Origin: Engelhardtia mirabilis
Lineage (GTDB): Bacteria > Planctomycetota > UBA1135 > GCA-002686595
Direction of reading: 5' to 3'
DNA length: 64,000 nucleotides
Assembly: GCA_007751255.1 (NCBI GenBank)
Contig: CP036296.1
Span: 2,170,001 to 2,234,000 of the forward strand
Shown here: positions 46,295 to 55,841 of the stretch, piece by piece
How the letters are laid out: each line of letters opens with the position of its first letter
How positions within the stretch are numbered: position 1 is the stretch's first letter
The notes under the pieces: model-generated
Seen by the model: the letters and a program-made list of their open reading frames with translations, nothing else
The model's database searches: none
What the model was told of the DNA's origin: nothing
Made by a program: the position numbers and the translations under genes

Positions 46295-47944
46295 ATGAGA
46301 TCCCACGCCGTCCTGGCGGCCCTCTTCGGGGCCGCCCTTTCTTCGTTCGCCAGCGCGGCACCGCAGCAGAACGTGATTCCGGGCACCGATGTCGCCCTCG
46401 GCTTGCTCAACGACCTGACCGCCGTCAACCGCTCGGGGACCTTCCCCGGGGGCATGAACGCCGTCGCCATGTCGACCACCTCCTGCAACAAGGGCACGGT
46501 CGACGTGCCCTGGCTCGCGCCGATGCAGGAGGACCACCCGATGATCGCCTTCCTCGTCGTGCGCCACGACGACTCGGGACGGATGATCCAGATCTCCGAC
46601 TACTCCTACGTCAAGCACGGCTTCTTCGCCCTGGCCAGCAGCCAGTGCGACACCTGCACCGTGAGCCCCTTCGGCCACGACGGGACGTACCTCGGGATCG
46701 GTTGCTCGGACACCTACGCGGTGTCGAACAACAGCAACAACTTCTACCTCGCGCCCCCGGACGAGATCGATCCGTGGCTCGGGCAGTGGACCGCCCAGTG
46801 CTCGTTCTTCGACGCCGGACTGAACCCGACGCCGGGCACCATGTGCGACGGCAACCGCAGCTTCACCATGGGCCAGGCCGGCAGCCTGGGTCCGATCGGC
46901 AACCGCATCCACATCCCCGATGCGGCCTTGGATCCGGTTCTGAACCCCAGCTTCGCCTACTCCAGCTACTACGTGATCCGTGGTGAGCCCGAGGCCCGTC
47001 GCGGCAACAACCTGGGCTTCCGTCCGTTCAACCCGACCTGGAACGGTTCCAAGTGGAACTTCTCCAACACGGGGCCGCTGGTGAACGACACCGTGCTGTC
47101 GATCTGGCCCGGCGCGTCGGTCGATTCGAGCACCAACGGCAACGACGACGGTCGCGTCTTCGTGGCCTCGAAGGTCACCGGTCCGAACGCGAACGGCCTC
47201 TACCACTACGAGTACGCGCTGCACAACCGCGACAACGCGCGCGGCATCGACGAGCTGCGCCTGCCCCTGTGTGCCTCGGCCCAGGTCTCGGGCTTCGGCT
47301 TCAAGGACGTGGACCTCGACCCGGCCAACGGCTGGAGCTTCAACCACGTGGGCGGCGAACTGGTCGTCTCGACCGGCAACAACCCGCTCAACTGGAACTC
47401 GATCTACAACTTCTGGTTCGACTCCTCCGCGGCGCCCGAGTCCGGCCTGGCCTCCCTCGGCCAGTTCCTGCCCGGCACCGGCGCGGACAGCTTCGCCGTG
47501 GCGACCCAGGTGCCCACCGGCCAGTACGACCTCGTGCTAGGCCCGGGTTGCGGCAGCTCGAGCGTGCCGACCTTGGCGGCCAACGGTCAGGCGACCCTCG
47601 GCAACGCCGGCTTCGCCCTCGACATGACCGACAACGCCCCCGGCGCGACCTCGGTCCTGTTTGCCAGCCCCCTCGCGACCAACCTGCCCCTGGGCAGCGG
47701 CTGCACCCTCTACCTGGGTGGCGTCTTCGGTGCGCAGATCTCCCAGGTCGGCTCGGCGATCAACGACGGCGCCGGCGACGGTTCCTTCGCCCTGCCGGTG
47801 CCGAGCGACGTGGCCCTCGAGGGCGTCGACCTGAACTTCCAGGCCTTCACCCTGACCGGCAGCGGTCCGGCCTTCGCCCTGGGCGACCTGACCAACGGTC
47901 TGCTGGTGCGCCTGGGCAACAACACTGCCGGCTGCGCCAACTGA
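46295..47944 (+). CDS. exported protein with C-terminal module typical of planctomycete secretomes
   Basis: 549 residues from ATG 46295 with a signal peptide (MRSHAVLAALFGAALSSFAS). The body is rich in Asn/Gly/Ser with Cys pairs (SSQCDTCTVSP). The last 130 residues, from about GPGCGSSSVPT, form a separate beta-rich module (LPLGSGCTLYLGG, GVDLNFQAFTLTGSGPAFAL). I associate this module with secreted proteins of planctomycetes from memory; no search was run. Function unknown. A strong hairpin follows. Confidence 0.65.
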   Translation: MRSHAVLAALFGAALSSFASAAPQQNVIPGTDVALGLLNDLTAVNRSGTFPGGMNAVAMSTTSCNKGTVDVPWLAPMQEDHPMIAFLVVRHDDSGRMIQISDYSYVKHGFFALASSQCDTCTVSPFGHDGTYLGIGCSDTYAVSNNSNNFYLAPPDEIDPWLGQWTAQCSFFDAGLNPTPGTMCDGNRSFTMGQAGSLGPIGNRIHIPDAALDPVLNPSFAYSSYYVIRGEPEARRGNNLGFRPFNPTWNGSKWNFSNTGPLVNDTVLSIWPGASVDSSTNGNDDGRVFVASKVTGPNANGLYHYEYALHNRDNARGIDELRLPLCASAQVSGFGFKDVDLDPANGWSFNHVGGELVVSTGNNPLNWNSIYNFWFDSSAAPESGLASLGQFLPGTGADSFAVATQVPTGQYDLVLGPGCGSSSVPTLAANGQATLGNAGFALDMTDNAPGATSVLFASPLATNLPLGSGCTLYLGGVFGAQISQVGSAINDGAGDGSFALPVPSDVALEGVDLNFQAFTLTGSGPAFALGDLTNGLLVRLGNNTAGCAN

Positions 47945-48000
47945 GCGCGGCGACCCGCTCCGGTGACCGCGCTCGCGCGCTGACCGAAGCGGGCGATCGA

Positions 48001-48036
48001 CGGGGCCGCGTCCGGCACTTGCCGGGCGCGGCCCCG
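48001..48036. terminator. strong bidirectional hairpin between convergent genes
   Basis: CGGGGCCGCGTCCGGC (48001-48016) and GCCGGGCGCGGCCCCG (48021-48036) pair over 16 bp with a single T-G wobble and an ACTT loop. It lies between two convergent stops (47944 and 48057), the ideal place for a shared terminator. Confidence 0.7.
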
Positions 48037-48056
48037 CGCCATTCGCGGTCGGCCGA

Positions 48057-49787
48057 TCAGAGCTCGGAGGCGCGCGCCTCGTCGAGCAGTCGTACCAACC
48101 GGGGCTCGCCAGGGAAGCGTTCCAGGGCGCGCTCGAGGTTGGTGATCGCCGTGTCGCGATCGCCCAGGGCCAGCTGGATGCGCGCGATGCAGAGCCGGGG
48201 CTCGACCGCGTCGGGCAGCTCCTGGACCAGCCGCACCACCAGCGGCGCGCGGGCGGCGGCCTGGGCCGCGTCGGGCGGCGCAGCTTCGAACTGGTCCCAC
48301 AGCACCGCGGCGGCTTGCGCCAGTCGCTCCTGCCGCACCAGCAGTTCGAGCAGGACCTCGCGGGCGACCGTCATGGTCGGGTCGGCCTCGACGGCGGCGC
48401 GCAGGTCGGCCTCGGCTTCCTGCTCGCGCCCCAGGCCGAAGTAGGCCTGACCGAGCTGGTTGTGAAGTCGCTTGGGCACCAGCAGTCCGAGGTGACGCGC
48501 GCGTTCGAGGTGTACCAGGGCCGACTCGATCGCGGCCGTGCGCTGCGGTTCGGCGCCGGGAGCCGTGCGCAAGAGGCGTTCACCTTCGATCGCGCTGAAG
48601 CGCACGAGCGCCGAGTGGACCGCCAGCAACAGGAAGCCGCAGCTCGCCACGAACGCCACGCCGCCGCGGGGCGTCCAGCGGCCATTCGACACGAGCACCG
48701 AGCGTTGGAAGCGCAGCTCGACCCGGCGGGCGAGGCGCAGGCCCAGCACCGCAGCGAGGCCGGCGAAGCCGCCCAGGGCCAGGGAGAGGAGGAAGGGCAC
48801 TTGGTCGTAGAGCCCGCGGAAGGCCCAGACCGACGCCAGCGAAACGCTGCCGAGCAGGAACTCCTCGGGCCAACTGAAGTCGAAGGTGCGTGCCGGCTTC
48901 GCGCGCCCATCCGCGGGTCGCTTCGGTGGCAAGCTACCGAAGCCGAAGCTCAGCGCGTCCTTGGGACAGGCGCTGACGCAGTCCATGCACTTCATGCAGC
49001 CCGGATCGGTGACCTGGCCAAAGAGCGCCACCTCGCGGTGCACGACCACGTTGCTGGTGCAGACGGCGGTGCAGTGCCCACAGCCCTCGCAGGCGTCAGC
49101 ATCGACGCGGATGCGCCCGGGCGCCACCCGATCGGCGAGCCCGAAGATCGCGCCGTAGGGACAGGCGTAGGTGCAAAAGCCCTTGGCGCCGAGCAGCCAA
49201 ACCGCGACGAAGCCACACACGACGAAAGTCGCCAGGGCCACCGGCCAGTCCGGGAAGCGTGCCCACAGGTCGTCGGTGAACAGGTGCCACTGCCAGGCTG
49301 GACGCGGGCCGTCGCCGACCATTCGCAGCACGCTCGGCACCACGAACATCTCCAGGGCAGCGACGGCCGGGAGCCAGGCCAGGAGGCGCGAGCGCAGCGG
49401 CCGGGGGCGCAGACCGAGGCGCCCCAACAGCCACGCGGCGCCGTCCTGCAGCGCAACCAAGTGGCAGGCCCAACCGCAGAAGAAGCGACCCACCACCAGG
49501 GTGGAGAGGGTCAAGAGCACCATGAACACGAGGCCGGCGTTGATCACGCCTTGGGCCAAGGAGTGGCCCGCCTCCGAGGGTTCGAGGGCGCTGAGCGTGC
49601 GCTCGGTGGCCAGCCAATGGGCTACGCGCACCGCGATCACCGCGTGGACGGCGACCAGCACCGCCGCGCGCCAGCGCCCGCGGGTCGAGCGCGGGCTGGC
49701 CGGGACCCCGGCCTCGGGGCCACAGCCGGCGCGGTGCTCACTCGCCCGCGGCAGGTCGCGGGCCGTTGCGCTCGGCGTGGCGGCCAT
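48057..49787 (-). CDS. NapH/NosR-like 4Fe-4S membrane protein with C-terminal TPRs
   Basis: 576 residues from ATG 49787. Membrane helices alternate with Cys clusters: FFCGWACHLV, FCTYACPYGAIF, then two ferredoxin clusters CEGCGHCTAVC and CMKCMDCVSACPKDAL. This is the polyferredoxin arrangement of NapH, NosR and CcoG. After further helices, the C-terminal ~180 residues are TPR repeats (LHNQLGQAYFGLGREQEAEA). It begins five bases after the mogA stop on the same strand. Probably an electron-transfer or assembly role in the membrane, but the partner is unknown. Confidence 0.82.
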   Translation of the reverse strand: MAATPSATARDLPRASEHRAGCGPEAGVPASPRSTRGRWRAAVLVAVHAVIAVRVAHWLATERTLSALEPSEAGHSLAQGVINAGLVFMVLLTLSTLVVGRFFCGWACHLVALQDGAAWLLGRLGLRPRPLRSRLLAWLPAVAALEMFVVPSVLRMVGDGPRPAWQWHLFTDDLWARFPDWPVALATFVVCGFVAVWLLGAKGFCTYACPYGAIFGLADRVAPGRIRVDADACEGCGHCTAVCTSNVVVHREVALFGQVTDPGCMKCMDCVSACPKDALSFGFGSLPPKRPADGRAKPARTFDFSWPEEFLLGSVSLASVWAFRGLYDQVPFLLSLALGGFAGLAAVLGLRLARRVELRFQRSVLVSNGRWTPRGGVAFVASCGFLLLAVHSALVRFSAIEGERLLRTAPGAEPQRTAAIESALVHLERARHLGLLVPKRLHNQLGQAYFGLGREQEAEADLRAAVEADPTMTVAREVLLELLVRQERLAQAAAVLWDQFEAAPPDAAQAAARAPLVVRLVQELPDAVEPRLCIARIQLALGDRDTAITNLERALERFPGEPRLVRLLDEARASEL

Positions 49788-49792
49788 CGGCG

Positions 49793-50332
49793 CTACTTCT
49801 GCTTCGGACGGAAGACCTCGACCACCTCGGGGTTGCCCTCGAGCCAGGCCCCGCCGATCAGGTCGATGCAGTAGGGGATGGCCGGGAACACGGCGTCGAG
49901 GCAGACGCGGATCGCCGCCGGCTTGCCGGGCAGGGTCACGAACAGGGTCGAACCCAGGGTCCCCGCGGTCTGGCGCGAGAGGATCGCGGTGGGCACGCCC
50001 TCGTCCAGGGACGCGCGGCGCATCTGTTCGCCGAAGCCCGGGAAGAGCTTGTCGCACACCTCCTCGAGGGCCTCCGGTGTGACGTCGCGCGCCGAGGGGC
50101 CGGTGCCGCCGGTGGAGCAGACCAGCGAGCAACCCTTGGCCGCCAGCTCGCGCAGGGCGGCGCAGATGCCCTCCCGGTCGTCGGGGATCACCACCCGCAG
50201 GTACTCGCAGGGCGTGGCCAGGTAGTCGCGCAGGGCTGCTTCGATGGCCGGGCCGGAGAGGTCTTCGTACTCGCCGCGGCTGGCGCGGTCGGAGATCGTC
50301 AGGACGCCGATCTTGGGGCTGTCTTCAGTCAT
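49793..50332 (-). CDS. mogA: molybdopterin adenylyltransferase (MoaB/Mog family)
   Basis: 179 residues from ATG 50332. It adenylates molybdopterin before molybdenum insertion. The MoCF motif CSTGGTGPSARDVTPEA contains the conserved T-G-G-T-G-P and the substrate loop Asp; LPGKPAAIRVCLD is the second signature. It is followed 5 bases later by the Fe-S/TPR membrane protein, and it is divergent from the CgeB-like gene. No other molybdenum-cofactor gene is in the window. Confidence 0.9.
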   Translation of the reverse strand: MTEDSPKIGVLTISDRASRGEYEDLSGPAIEAALRDYLATPCEYLRVVIPDDREGICAALRELAAKGCSLVCSTGGTGPSARDVTPEALEEVCDKLFPGFGEQMRRASLDEGVPTAILSRQTAGTLGSTLFVTLPGKPAAIRVCLDAVFPAIPYCIDLIGGAWLEGNPEVVEVFRPKQK

Positions 50333-50416
50333 GGGGAGCACGGCCCTCGTTCCGGCCGGCGGCGCACTGTAGAAGGGGGGCGCGCGAGCCGTCCACCGCG
50401 GCGCGCCGGTCCAGCC

Positions 50417-52168
50417 TTGCCCCCGACCGAATCCAACCCCCAGCCCGCGACCGGGACCCCGGCGGTTCTCGAACGCAACGTCCTCGCTCTGCAGCGCCGC
50501 GCGCCGGCCCTGCTCGCGCGTTTGGATCTGCCGGCGCGGGAGGACCACCTGCGCGCGGAGCCCGGCGGCGTCGGGATCGACTGGCGCGGGACGTGGCAGC
50601 GGCTCGATCTCGAAGCGGCGGCCGCGGACGGCGCCACGCTGGACTTGGCGGCGCGCTCGGGCAGCCGGGCCGAAGGGAGCCTCCTGTTGTTCGGCGTCGG
50701 CCTGGGCGAGACCCTGGCGCGCGCCCTCGCGGGGCCTGCGACCCGGATCCTGGCCTGGGACCGCGATCCGCGCCTGCTGCGGCTCTTGATCGAGCGCCTG
50801 GACCTGGCCGAGGCCATCGACGGCGGGCGGCTCGAGTTGCTGCTGGGCACGGACCTCTTGGCCTGGACCGGCCAGCAGATCCCGGCGCAGGTGCGTGCCC
50901 ACCCGATTCTGGGCTCCATGTGGGCCCGCGAGCGGCGGCTGGTCGAGCGCGGCGCCGTCGGTCGCCCGATCGCCCTGGGCGAGGGGCGCCTGTTCGTCGA
51001 TCAGGTCGGGGAGTGCCTGGAGCGCCTGGGCTTCTGGCCCTGGACGGTCGACATCCAAGGCCTGGCCGTGGAGGAGATCGAGCACCAGGTCGACGCCCTG
51101 GACCCGGTGGCCCTGGTGACCGTCAACCACACCCATGGTGTGGCCGAGTTCTGCTCCGCGCGCGGGCTCCCCGCGCTGACCTGGGAGATCGATCCCTCGA
51201 CCGACTCCCTGGCGCGGCTCGAACGCCCCTGCCCGACCAGCCATGTGTTCACCTACCGGCGCGCCCACGTGGACGCCTTCCGCGCCGCCGGCTTCGAGCA
51301 CGTCACCTACCAGCCCCTGGCCGCGGACACCCTCGCGCGCAGGCCGGCGCAGCTCGCCGGCGCCGAGGCCGAGCACTACCGGGCGCCGGTGGCCTTCGTG
51401 GGCGCGAGCATGGTCGAGCGCGGGCGACGGGCCCAGGACCAGTTCCTCGAGCTCTACGGCGCCTGGGCCCGCGACGAGGGGGCCACGGACGCGAGCGGTC
51501 GCGCAGCCCTCGAGCAGGCCCTCGCGGACCAGCGGGGGGATTTCTCCCGCTACCGCCTGGCGACCCTGCTGCGCCCGACCTTCGGCAAGTTCCTCGACGA
51601 CTGCGCGGCCGAGGCGGAGGCGGGGCACTCGACCCTGCGACCGGAGTCCCTCGCCGCCGAGGCGGCGGCCGCCGAGAAACGCCTGTCCTGGGTGGGTTCC
51701 CTGGCCAGCTTCGACGTCCAGGTCTGGGGCGACGAGGGTTGGAAGGCCCTCGAGCCCCACGGCGTGCGCTACCGCGGCGGGGCGGGCCACGCGCTCGAGC
51801 TCAACCGGGTCTACTCGGGCGCGTCGATCAACGTGGACATCGGACGCCTGTACCAGGCGGACATCGTCACCATGCGGGTCTTCGACGTGCTGGCCTGCGG
51901 GGGCTTCGCCCTGGTCGAGGCCTCCGAGGCCCTGGCGGAGTGCTTCGCGGTGGGGGAGGAACTCGCGGTCTACCGTGACCTGGCCGAGCTGCGGGCCAAG
52001 ATCGCGCACTACCTCGAGCACCCCGACCAGGCCCGCGCCATGGCCGAGCGCGGCCGGGCGGCGGTGCTCGAGCGGCACGACATGACGGCGCGCCTGGCGT
52101 CCATGCTGCGCTCGGCCGGGGTCGATCGCGGCACCGGGGCGACCGATCCAGAGCCGGCCGGAGCCTGA
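50417..52168 (+). CDS. CgeB-like glycosyltransferase
   Basis: About 583 residues. The N-terminal ~200 residues are a separate alpha/beta domain (LLFGVGLGETLARALAG), and the C-terminal half resembles the CgeB / DUF3880 family with its glycosyltransferase-like end (LNRVYSGASINVDIGRLYQ, VTMRVFDVLACGGFALVE). Acceptor and sugar are unknown. No ATG fits the start; I place it at TTG 50417, 84 bases from the divergent mogA. GTG or TTG starts further in cannot be excluded. Confidence 0.65.
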   Translation: MPPTESNPQPATGTPAVLERNVLALQRRAPALLARLDLPAREDHLRAEPGGVGIDWRGTWQRLDLEAAAADGATLDLAARSGSRAEGSLLLFGVGLGETLARALAGPATRILAWDRDPRLLRLLIERLDLAEAIDGGRLELLLGTDLLAWTGQQIPAQVRAHPILGSMWARERRLVERGAVGRPIALGEGRLFVDQVGECLERLGFWPWTVDIQGLAVEEIEHQVDALDPVALVTVNHTHGVAEFCSARGLPALTWEIDPSTDSLARLERPCPTSHVFTYRRAHVDAFRAAGFEHVTYQPLAADTLARRPAQLAGAEAEHYRAPVAFVGASMVERGRRAQDQFLELYGAWARDEGATDASGRAALEQALADQRGDFSRYRLATLLRPTFGKFLDDCAAEAEAGHSTLRPESLAAEAAAAEKRLSWVGSLASFDVQVWGDEGWKALEPHGVRYRGGAGHALELNRVYSGASINVDIGRLYQADIVTMRVFDVLACGGFALVEASEALAECFAVGEELAVYRDLAELRAKIAHYLEHPDQARAMAERGRAAVLERHDMTARLASMLRSAGVDRGTGATDPEPAGA

Positions 52169-52340
52169 GCGGGCGGGGAGCGGGTCGCCGCAGGGCTCCG
52201 CGACCCTTCGAAGTCGCTTCCGGGCACGGGGTCCCGGGAATCGGAGCCGAGGGTGGGAAATGGGTGAACTCCGGTGGGTGCCGCGGCCGATGCAAGGGTG
52301 GCCGTGGTGCGTCTGGCCGATTTCCCCTGATCAACTCTCC

Positions 52341-53636
52341 ATGGCCCGAAGCAAAGTCGTCCCCGTCGACCGCAGTGCGGATTTCGACCTCTCGGAGCTG
52401 TTCTTCTCCACGACGGACCCGAAGGGTCGCATCAAGTCGTGTAACGACGTCTTCCTTCGCATCGCCGGTTACCCGGCCAGCGAGGCGATCGGCGCGCCAC
52501 ACAGTCTCGTGCGGCACCCGGACATGCCGCGCTGCGTGTTCCGGCTCCTGTGGAGCTACCTCGGCGCGGGCAAGCCGATCGGTGCCTACGTCAAGAACAT
52601 GACCAGCAACGGCGAGTTCTATTGGGTCTTCGCCGTGGCCTTGCCGATCGAGTCCGGCTACCTCTCGGTGCGACTCAAGCCGACCTCGGGGGTGATTCCG
52701 GCCGTGGAGGAGCTCTACGCCAAGCTGCTCGCGACCGAGGCCGGCTTCGGCACGGACACGCCGGCGGCGATGGACGCCTCCACCGCCCAACTCGTCGAGG
52801 CCCTCGGGACCCTGGGCTACGAGAGCTACGACCGCTTCATGGTCAAGAGCCTGCGTAGCGAGATCATGTCGCGGCGCACGCTGATGCCGCGCACGAGCGC
52901 CGCAGAAGGTTCGAACAAGACGGGCCGCATGTTCGCGATCCTCGAGGATCTCGAGCTGCTCGATCACCTTCGCGACGTGGCCAACGACCAGGCCCGGTCC
53001 TCGGACGGCGTCAGCCGCTCGGTCAACCGCATCGCCCTCAACTCGAGCATCTGCGCGGCGCGCATGGATGAACGCGGTCGCGCCCTGGGAGTGGTCAGCG
53101 AGCAGACCTCGATCATCTCCGGGGACATCTCCCGCGAAGCCCGCATCCTGGAGACCGAGCAGTCCGTGCTCGACGAGACCATCGAGCAGACCTCGCTGCA
53201 GGTCTCGGTGGCGACGCTCCTGGTCGAGACCGAGGCCTACTTCCTGTCTCGATCGCACATCGCGGATGCGGACCGCGCCCAGCAGATCGAGGACTTCGGT
53301 GCCACCTGCGAGGAGCTCTCGTCGATGCTCAAGCAGAGCTACTCGGCGGTGGCCGGATCGGCAGCCGAGGGCGTGGCCCAGCTCCGCAAGTCCCTGCGCA
53401 CCTTCGGGGCGATCACGGACCGCTTCAGCCGCATCCTGCTGACCGCCAAGGTCAACCACGTCACCGGGCGCTCGATCTCGGAGACGGTCGAGGGCGGGCA
53501 GCAGTTCTCGGGGCTCTTGGACGAGCTCGCCGGCGTCTCCAACGCCGCCCGCGCGTCCTTGGACGAGCTCCAGGACCTGGTCGATTCGGTCGACCGGCGC
53601 GTCAAGCGCTGGAACCTCCAAGCCGTCGGCGCCTGA
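52341..53636 (+). CDS. PAS-domain sensor with degenerate chemoreceptor-like signalling domain
   Basis: 431 residues from ATG 52341; ATG 52260 is also in frame. An Aer-type PAS domain (about residues 15-125) contains LVRHPDMPRCVFRLLW and TSNGEFYWVFAVALP. The C-terminal two thirds is a coiled-coil with a region resembling the chemoreceptor hairpin: RIALNSSICAARMDERGRAL, where classical receptors have [20 protein letters not shown]. Several contact residues differ. There are no transmembrane segments, so it is cytoplasmic. Followed by MITE copy 3. Confidence 0.72.
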   Translation: MARSKVVPVDRSADFDLSELFFSTTDPKGRIKSCNDVFLRIAGYPASEAIGAPHSLVRHPDMPRCVFRLLWSYLGAGKPIGAYVKNMTSNGEFYWVFAVALPIESGYLSVRLKPTSGVIPAVEELYAKLLATEAGFGTDTPAAMDASTAQLVEALGTLGYESYDRFMVKSLRSEIMSRRTLMPRTSAAEGSNKTGRMFAILEDLELLDHLRDVANDQARSSDGVSRSVNRIALNSSICAARMDERGRALGVVSEQTSIISGDISREARILETEQSVLDETIEQTSLQVSVATLLVETEAYFLSRSHIADADRAQQIEDFGATCEELSSMLKQSYSAVAGSAAEGVAQLRKSLRTFGAITDRFSRILLTAKVNHVTGRSISETVEGGQQFSGLLDELAGVSNAARASLDELQDLVDSVDRRVKRWNLQAVGA

Positions 53637-53819
53637 GATCAGCCCGCACGCACCGCCGATCGCGCCCCCCTGGGATCGGTGGCGAGACCGCGGTGCCCCG
53701 ACATCGGGGGCAGGGCGAGCGGAACCGTTGCCCGGCGCTCCTCGGCAGGGATCATTCGCCGCCTGCCCCGCCGACGACGAGTGCCGATTCCGTGCGAGGC
53801 GGGAGTCTCTGCCCGCCAA

Positions 53820-53980
53820 GTGTCCTGGATCAGAAATTCGGCGTCACTTCCCGGGCTCCGATCGCCGCTGGCGTCGCCAGCGCCTCCTCCGAGTATCGCA
53901 GCGGATACGCGTCGTCGGCGCGCCTAGCCAGCATCGATCGGACCTCCGGGCAGTGACGCCGAATTTCTGATCCAGGACAC
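53820..53980 (-). mobile_element. MITE-like element, copy 3
   Basis: 161-bp copy with intact ~37-bp terminal inverted repeats, in the same orientation as copy 2. The interior contains the full palindromic CGCTGGCGTCGCCAGCG stem and the CGTCGGCGCG stretch lost from copy 2. The flanks are CAAG and CCAG rather than CTAG, so the target has mutated or the ends shifted. No ORF of its own; it lies between the PAS gene and the Hsp70 gene. Confidence 0.78.
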
Positions 53981-54095
53981 CAGCTCGATCCGCTCGCGCA
54001 GGACCGTTCCGAGTCGCTGGACGCCGACACCCTGGCGGTAGAATCCGCCCGCCCCCCTCCCGGCGCCCTTGGCCCGGGACCTGGATGGGCGCCCC

Positions 54096-55841
54096 ATGGC
54101 ACGCATCATCGGCATCGACCTCGGCACGACGAACTCCCTGTGCGCGGTCTTCGGGCCCGGTGGGCCGCGCCTTCTGCCGACCGCCGGCGGCGGACTGCTG
54201 ACCCCCTCCGTCGTCGCCCTGCTCGACAGCGGCGAAGTGCTGGTCGGACAGGCGGCCCGTGAGCACCGGGTGGTGCAGCCGAGAGCCTGCGCTTCCTTCT
54301 TCAAGCGCCTGATCGGGACGCCCCGGCAGCTCAGCCTGGGCGACCTGAGCCTCGATCCGATCGAGCTCTCCAGCGTCGTCCTGAGGTCGCTCAAGGCCGA
54401 CGCCGAGGCGGCGCTGGGCGAGGCCATCACCGAAGCGGTGATCACGGTCCCGGCCTACTTCAACGACCACCAGCGCCTGGCCACCCGTCAGGCGGGCAGG
54501 CTGGCCGGCCTGAACGTGCGGCGCATCGTCAACGAGCCCACCGCGGCCGCCCTGACCTACGGCTTCCACGACCGGCATTCGGAGCGCTCGCTGCTCGTGT
54601 TCGACCTGGGCGGCGGGACCTTCGACGTGACGCTGATGGACGTCTTCGAGGGCAACCTCGAGATCGTCGCCACCGCTGGTGAGAGCCAACTGGGCGGCGA
54701 GGACTTCACCGACGCCCTGGCCGCCTGGGCCCTGGAACAGTTCGACCTGCAAGCCGAGGCCACGGCCCTGGGCGAGCCCGAGCGCTGGGCACGGCTGCGG
54801 CTGGAGTGCGAGCGCTACAAGTGCGCCGGCGCCGCCGCGCAGGCGATCCGTCTACCCGCCGCCGACGGGACCATCGGGCCCGACGCGCCGAGCCTGGCGC
54901 CGGACGGCGAGGTCATCGATGCAATCTTCGCGCCTCTCGTCGAGCGGCTGGTGGGGCCCCTGACGCGGGTGCTGCGCGACGCCGGACGGCAGCCGCGGGA
55001 GATCGACGAGACGATCTTGGTCGGAGGCGCCACGCGCCTGGCCCAGGTTCGCGCCATGGTGGCGGCGTTCACCGGCGGCGAGCTCCTGCAGCGCTTCGAC
55101 CCCGACCACGTGGTGGCCCTGGGCGCCGCGGTTCAGGCGGCCCTGATCGCGGACGATGCCGCGGTCGAAGACCTGGTGGCGACGGACGTCTGCCCCCACA
55201 CCCTGGGCGTCGAGACGGCCAAGGAGATAGCCACCCAGTTTCGCAGGGGCTATTTCCTCCCGATCATCCACCGCAACACGACCATTCCGGTCTCCTGCGA
55301 GAAGTACGTCTCGACGGTCCATGCGGGTCAGACCTGCGTCAAGCTCGAGATCTACCAGGGCGAGTCGCGCCGCGTGGAGGACAACCTCCGCATCGGCGAG
55401 CTGGAGGTGCGGGGCATCCCGTCCGGGCCGCCGGGGCAGGTGGTCGGCATCCGCTTCACCTACGACTTGAACGGTCTGCTCGAGGTCGAGGCGCGCATCG
55501 AGGAGACCGGTCAGGTGTTCCAGACGGTGATCGAGCACGCCGTCGAGGGCCTCAGCGAGGCGGACGTGGCCCGAGCCGTCGAGCGCATGCAAGCGATCAA
55601 GTTCTACCCCCGCGACGAGCTGGCCAACCGCGAGCTGTTGGCCTTCGCATCCCGAGTGGTGGGGGAGGTCGAGCCCTTGCAGCGCGAGGGATTCGAGGGC
55701 GTCGTCGACGACTACGAGCAGGCCCTGGCCGGCAGCGAGCGCAGCACCTTCGTGGCCATGCGCGAGCAGCTCCTGATCGCCCTCTCGGCCCTGGGGTTCC
55801 CCTACGTCCCACCGCGCGCGCCCGATGGCGGACAAGACTGA
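54096..55841 (+). CDS. HscC-like Hsp70 chaperone
   Basis: 581 residues from ATG 54096 (M-A-R-I-I-G-I-D). Nucleotide-binding motifs are GIDLGTTNSLCAVF, VVITVPAYFNDHQRLATRQA-like stretch near residue 130, LLVFDLGGGTFDVTLMD and ILVGGATRLAQVRAMV. The substrate-binding part is present but the C-terminal lid is short, as in E. coli HscC (about 556 residues) rather than full-length DnaK. Two membrane-linked genes follow, one J-like, echoing the E. coli HscC/DjlB/DjlC set. The next ATG overlaps its stop by 17 bases. Confidence 0.85.
   Translation: MARIIGIDLGTTNSLCAVFGPGGPRLLPTAGGGLLTPSVVALLDSGEVLVGQAAREHRVVQPRACASFFKRLIGTPRQLSLGDLSLDPIELSSVVLRSLKADAEAALGEAITEAVITVPAYFNDHQRLATRQAGRLAGLNVRRIVNEPTAAALTYGFHDRHSERSLLVFDLGGGTFDVTLMDVFEGNLEIVATAGESQLGGEDFTDALAAWALEQFDLQAEATALGEPERWARLRLECERYKCAGAAAQAIRLPAADGTIGPDAPSLAPDGEVIDAIFAPLVERLVGPLTRVLRDAGRQPREIDETILVGGATRLAQVRAMVAAFTGGELLQRFDPDHVVALGAAVQAALIADDAAVEDLVATDVCPHTLGVETAKEIATQFRRGYFLPIIHRNTTIPVSCEKYVSTVHAGQTCVKLEIYQGESRRVEDNLRIGELEVRGIPSGPPGQVVGIRFTYDLNGLLEVEARIEETGQVFQTVIEHAVEGLSEADVARAVERMQAIKFYPRDELANRELLAFASRVVGEVEPLQREGFEGVVDDYEQALAGSERSTFVAMREQLLIALSALGFPYVPPRAPDGGQD

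Noticed and set aside
53820-53956. Short ORFs in the miniature elements (VSWIRNSASLPG and VLDQKFGV peptides)
   Set aside because: These frames recur wherever the inverted repeat occurs and lack ribosome sites, so they are likely non-coding.
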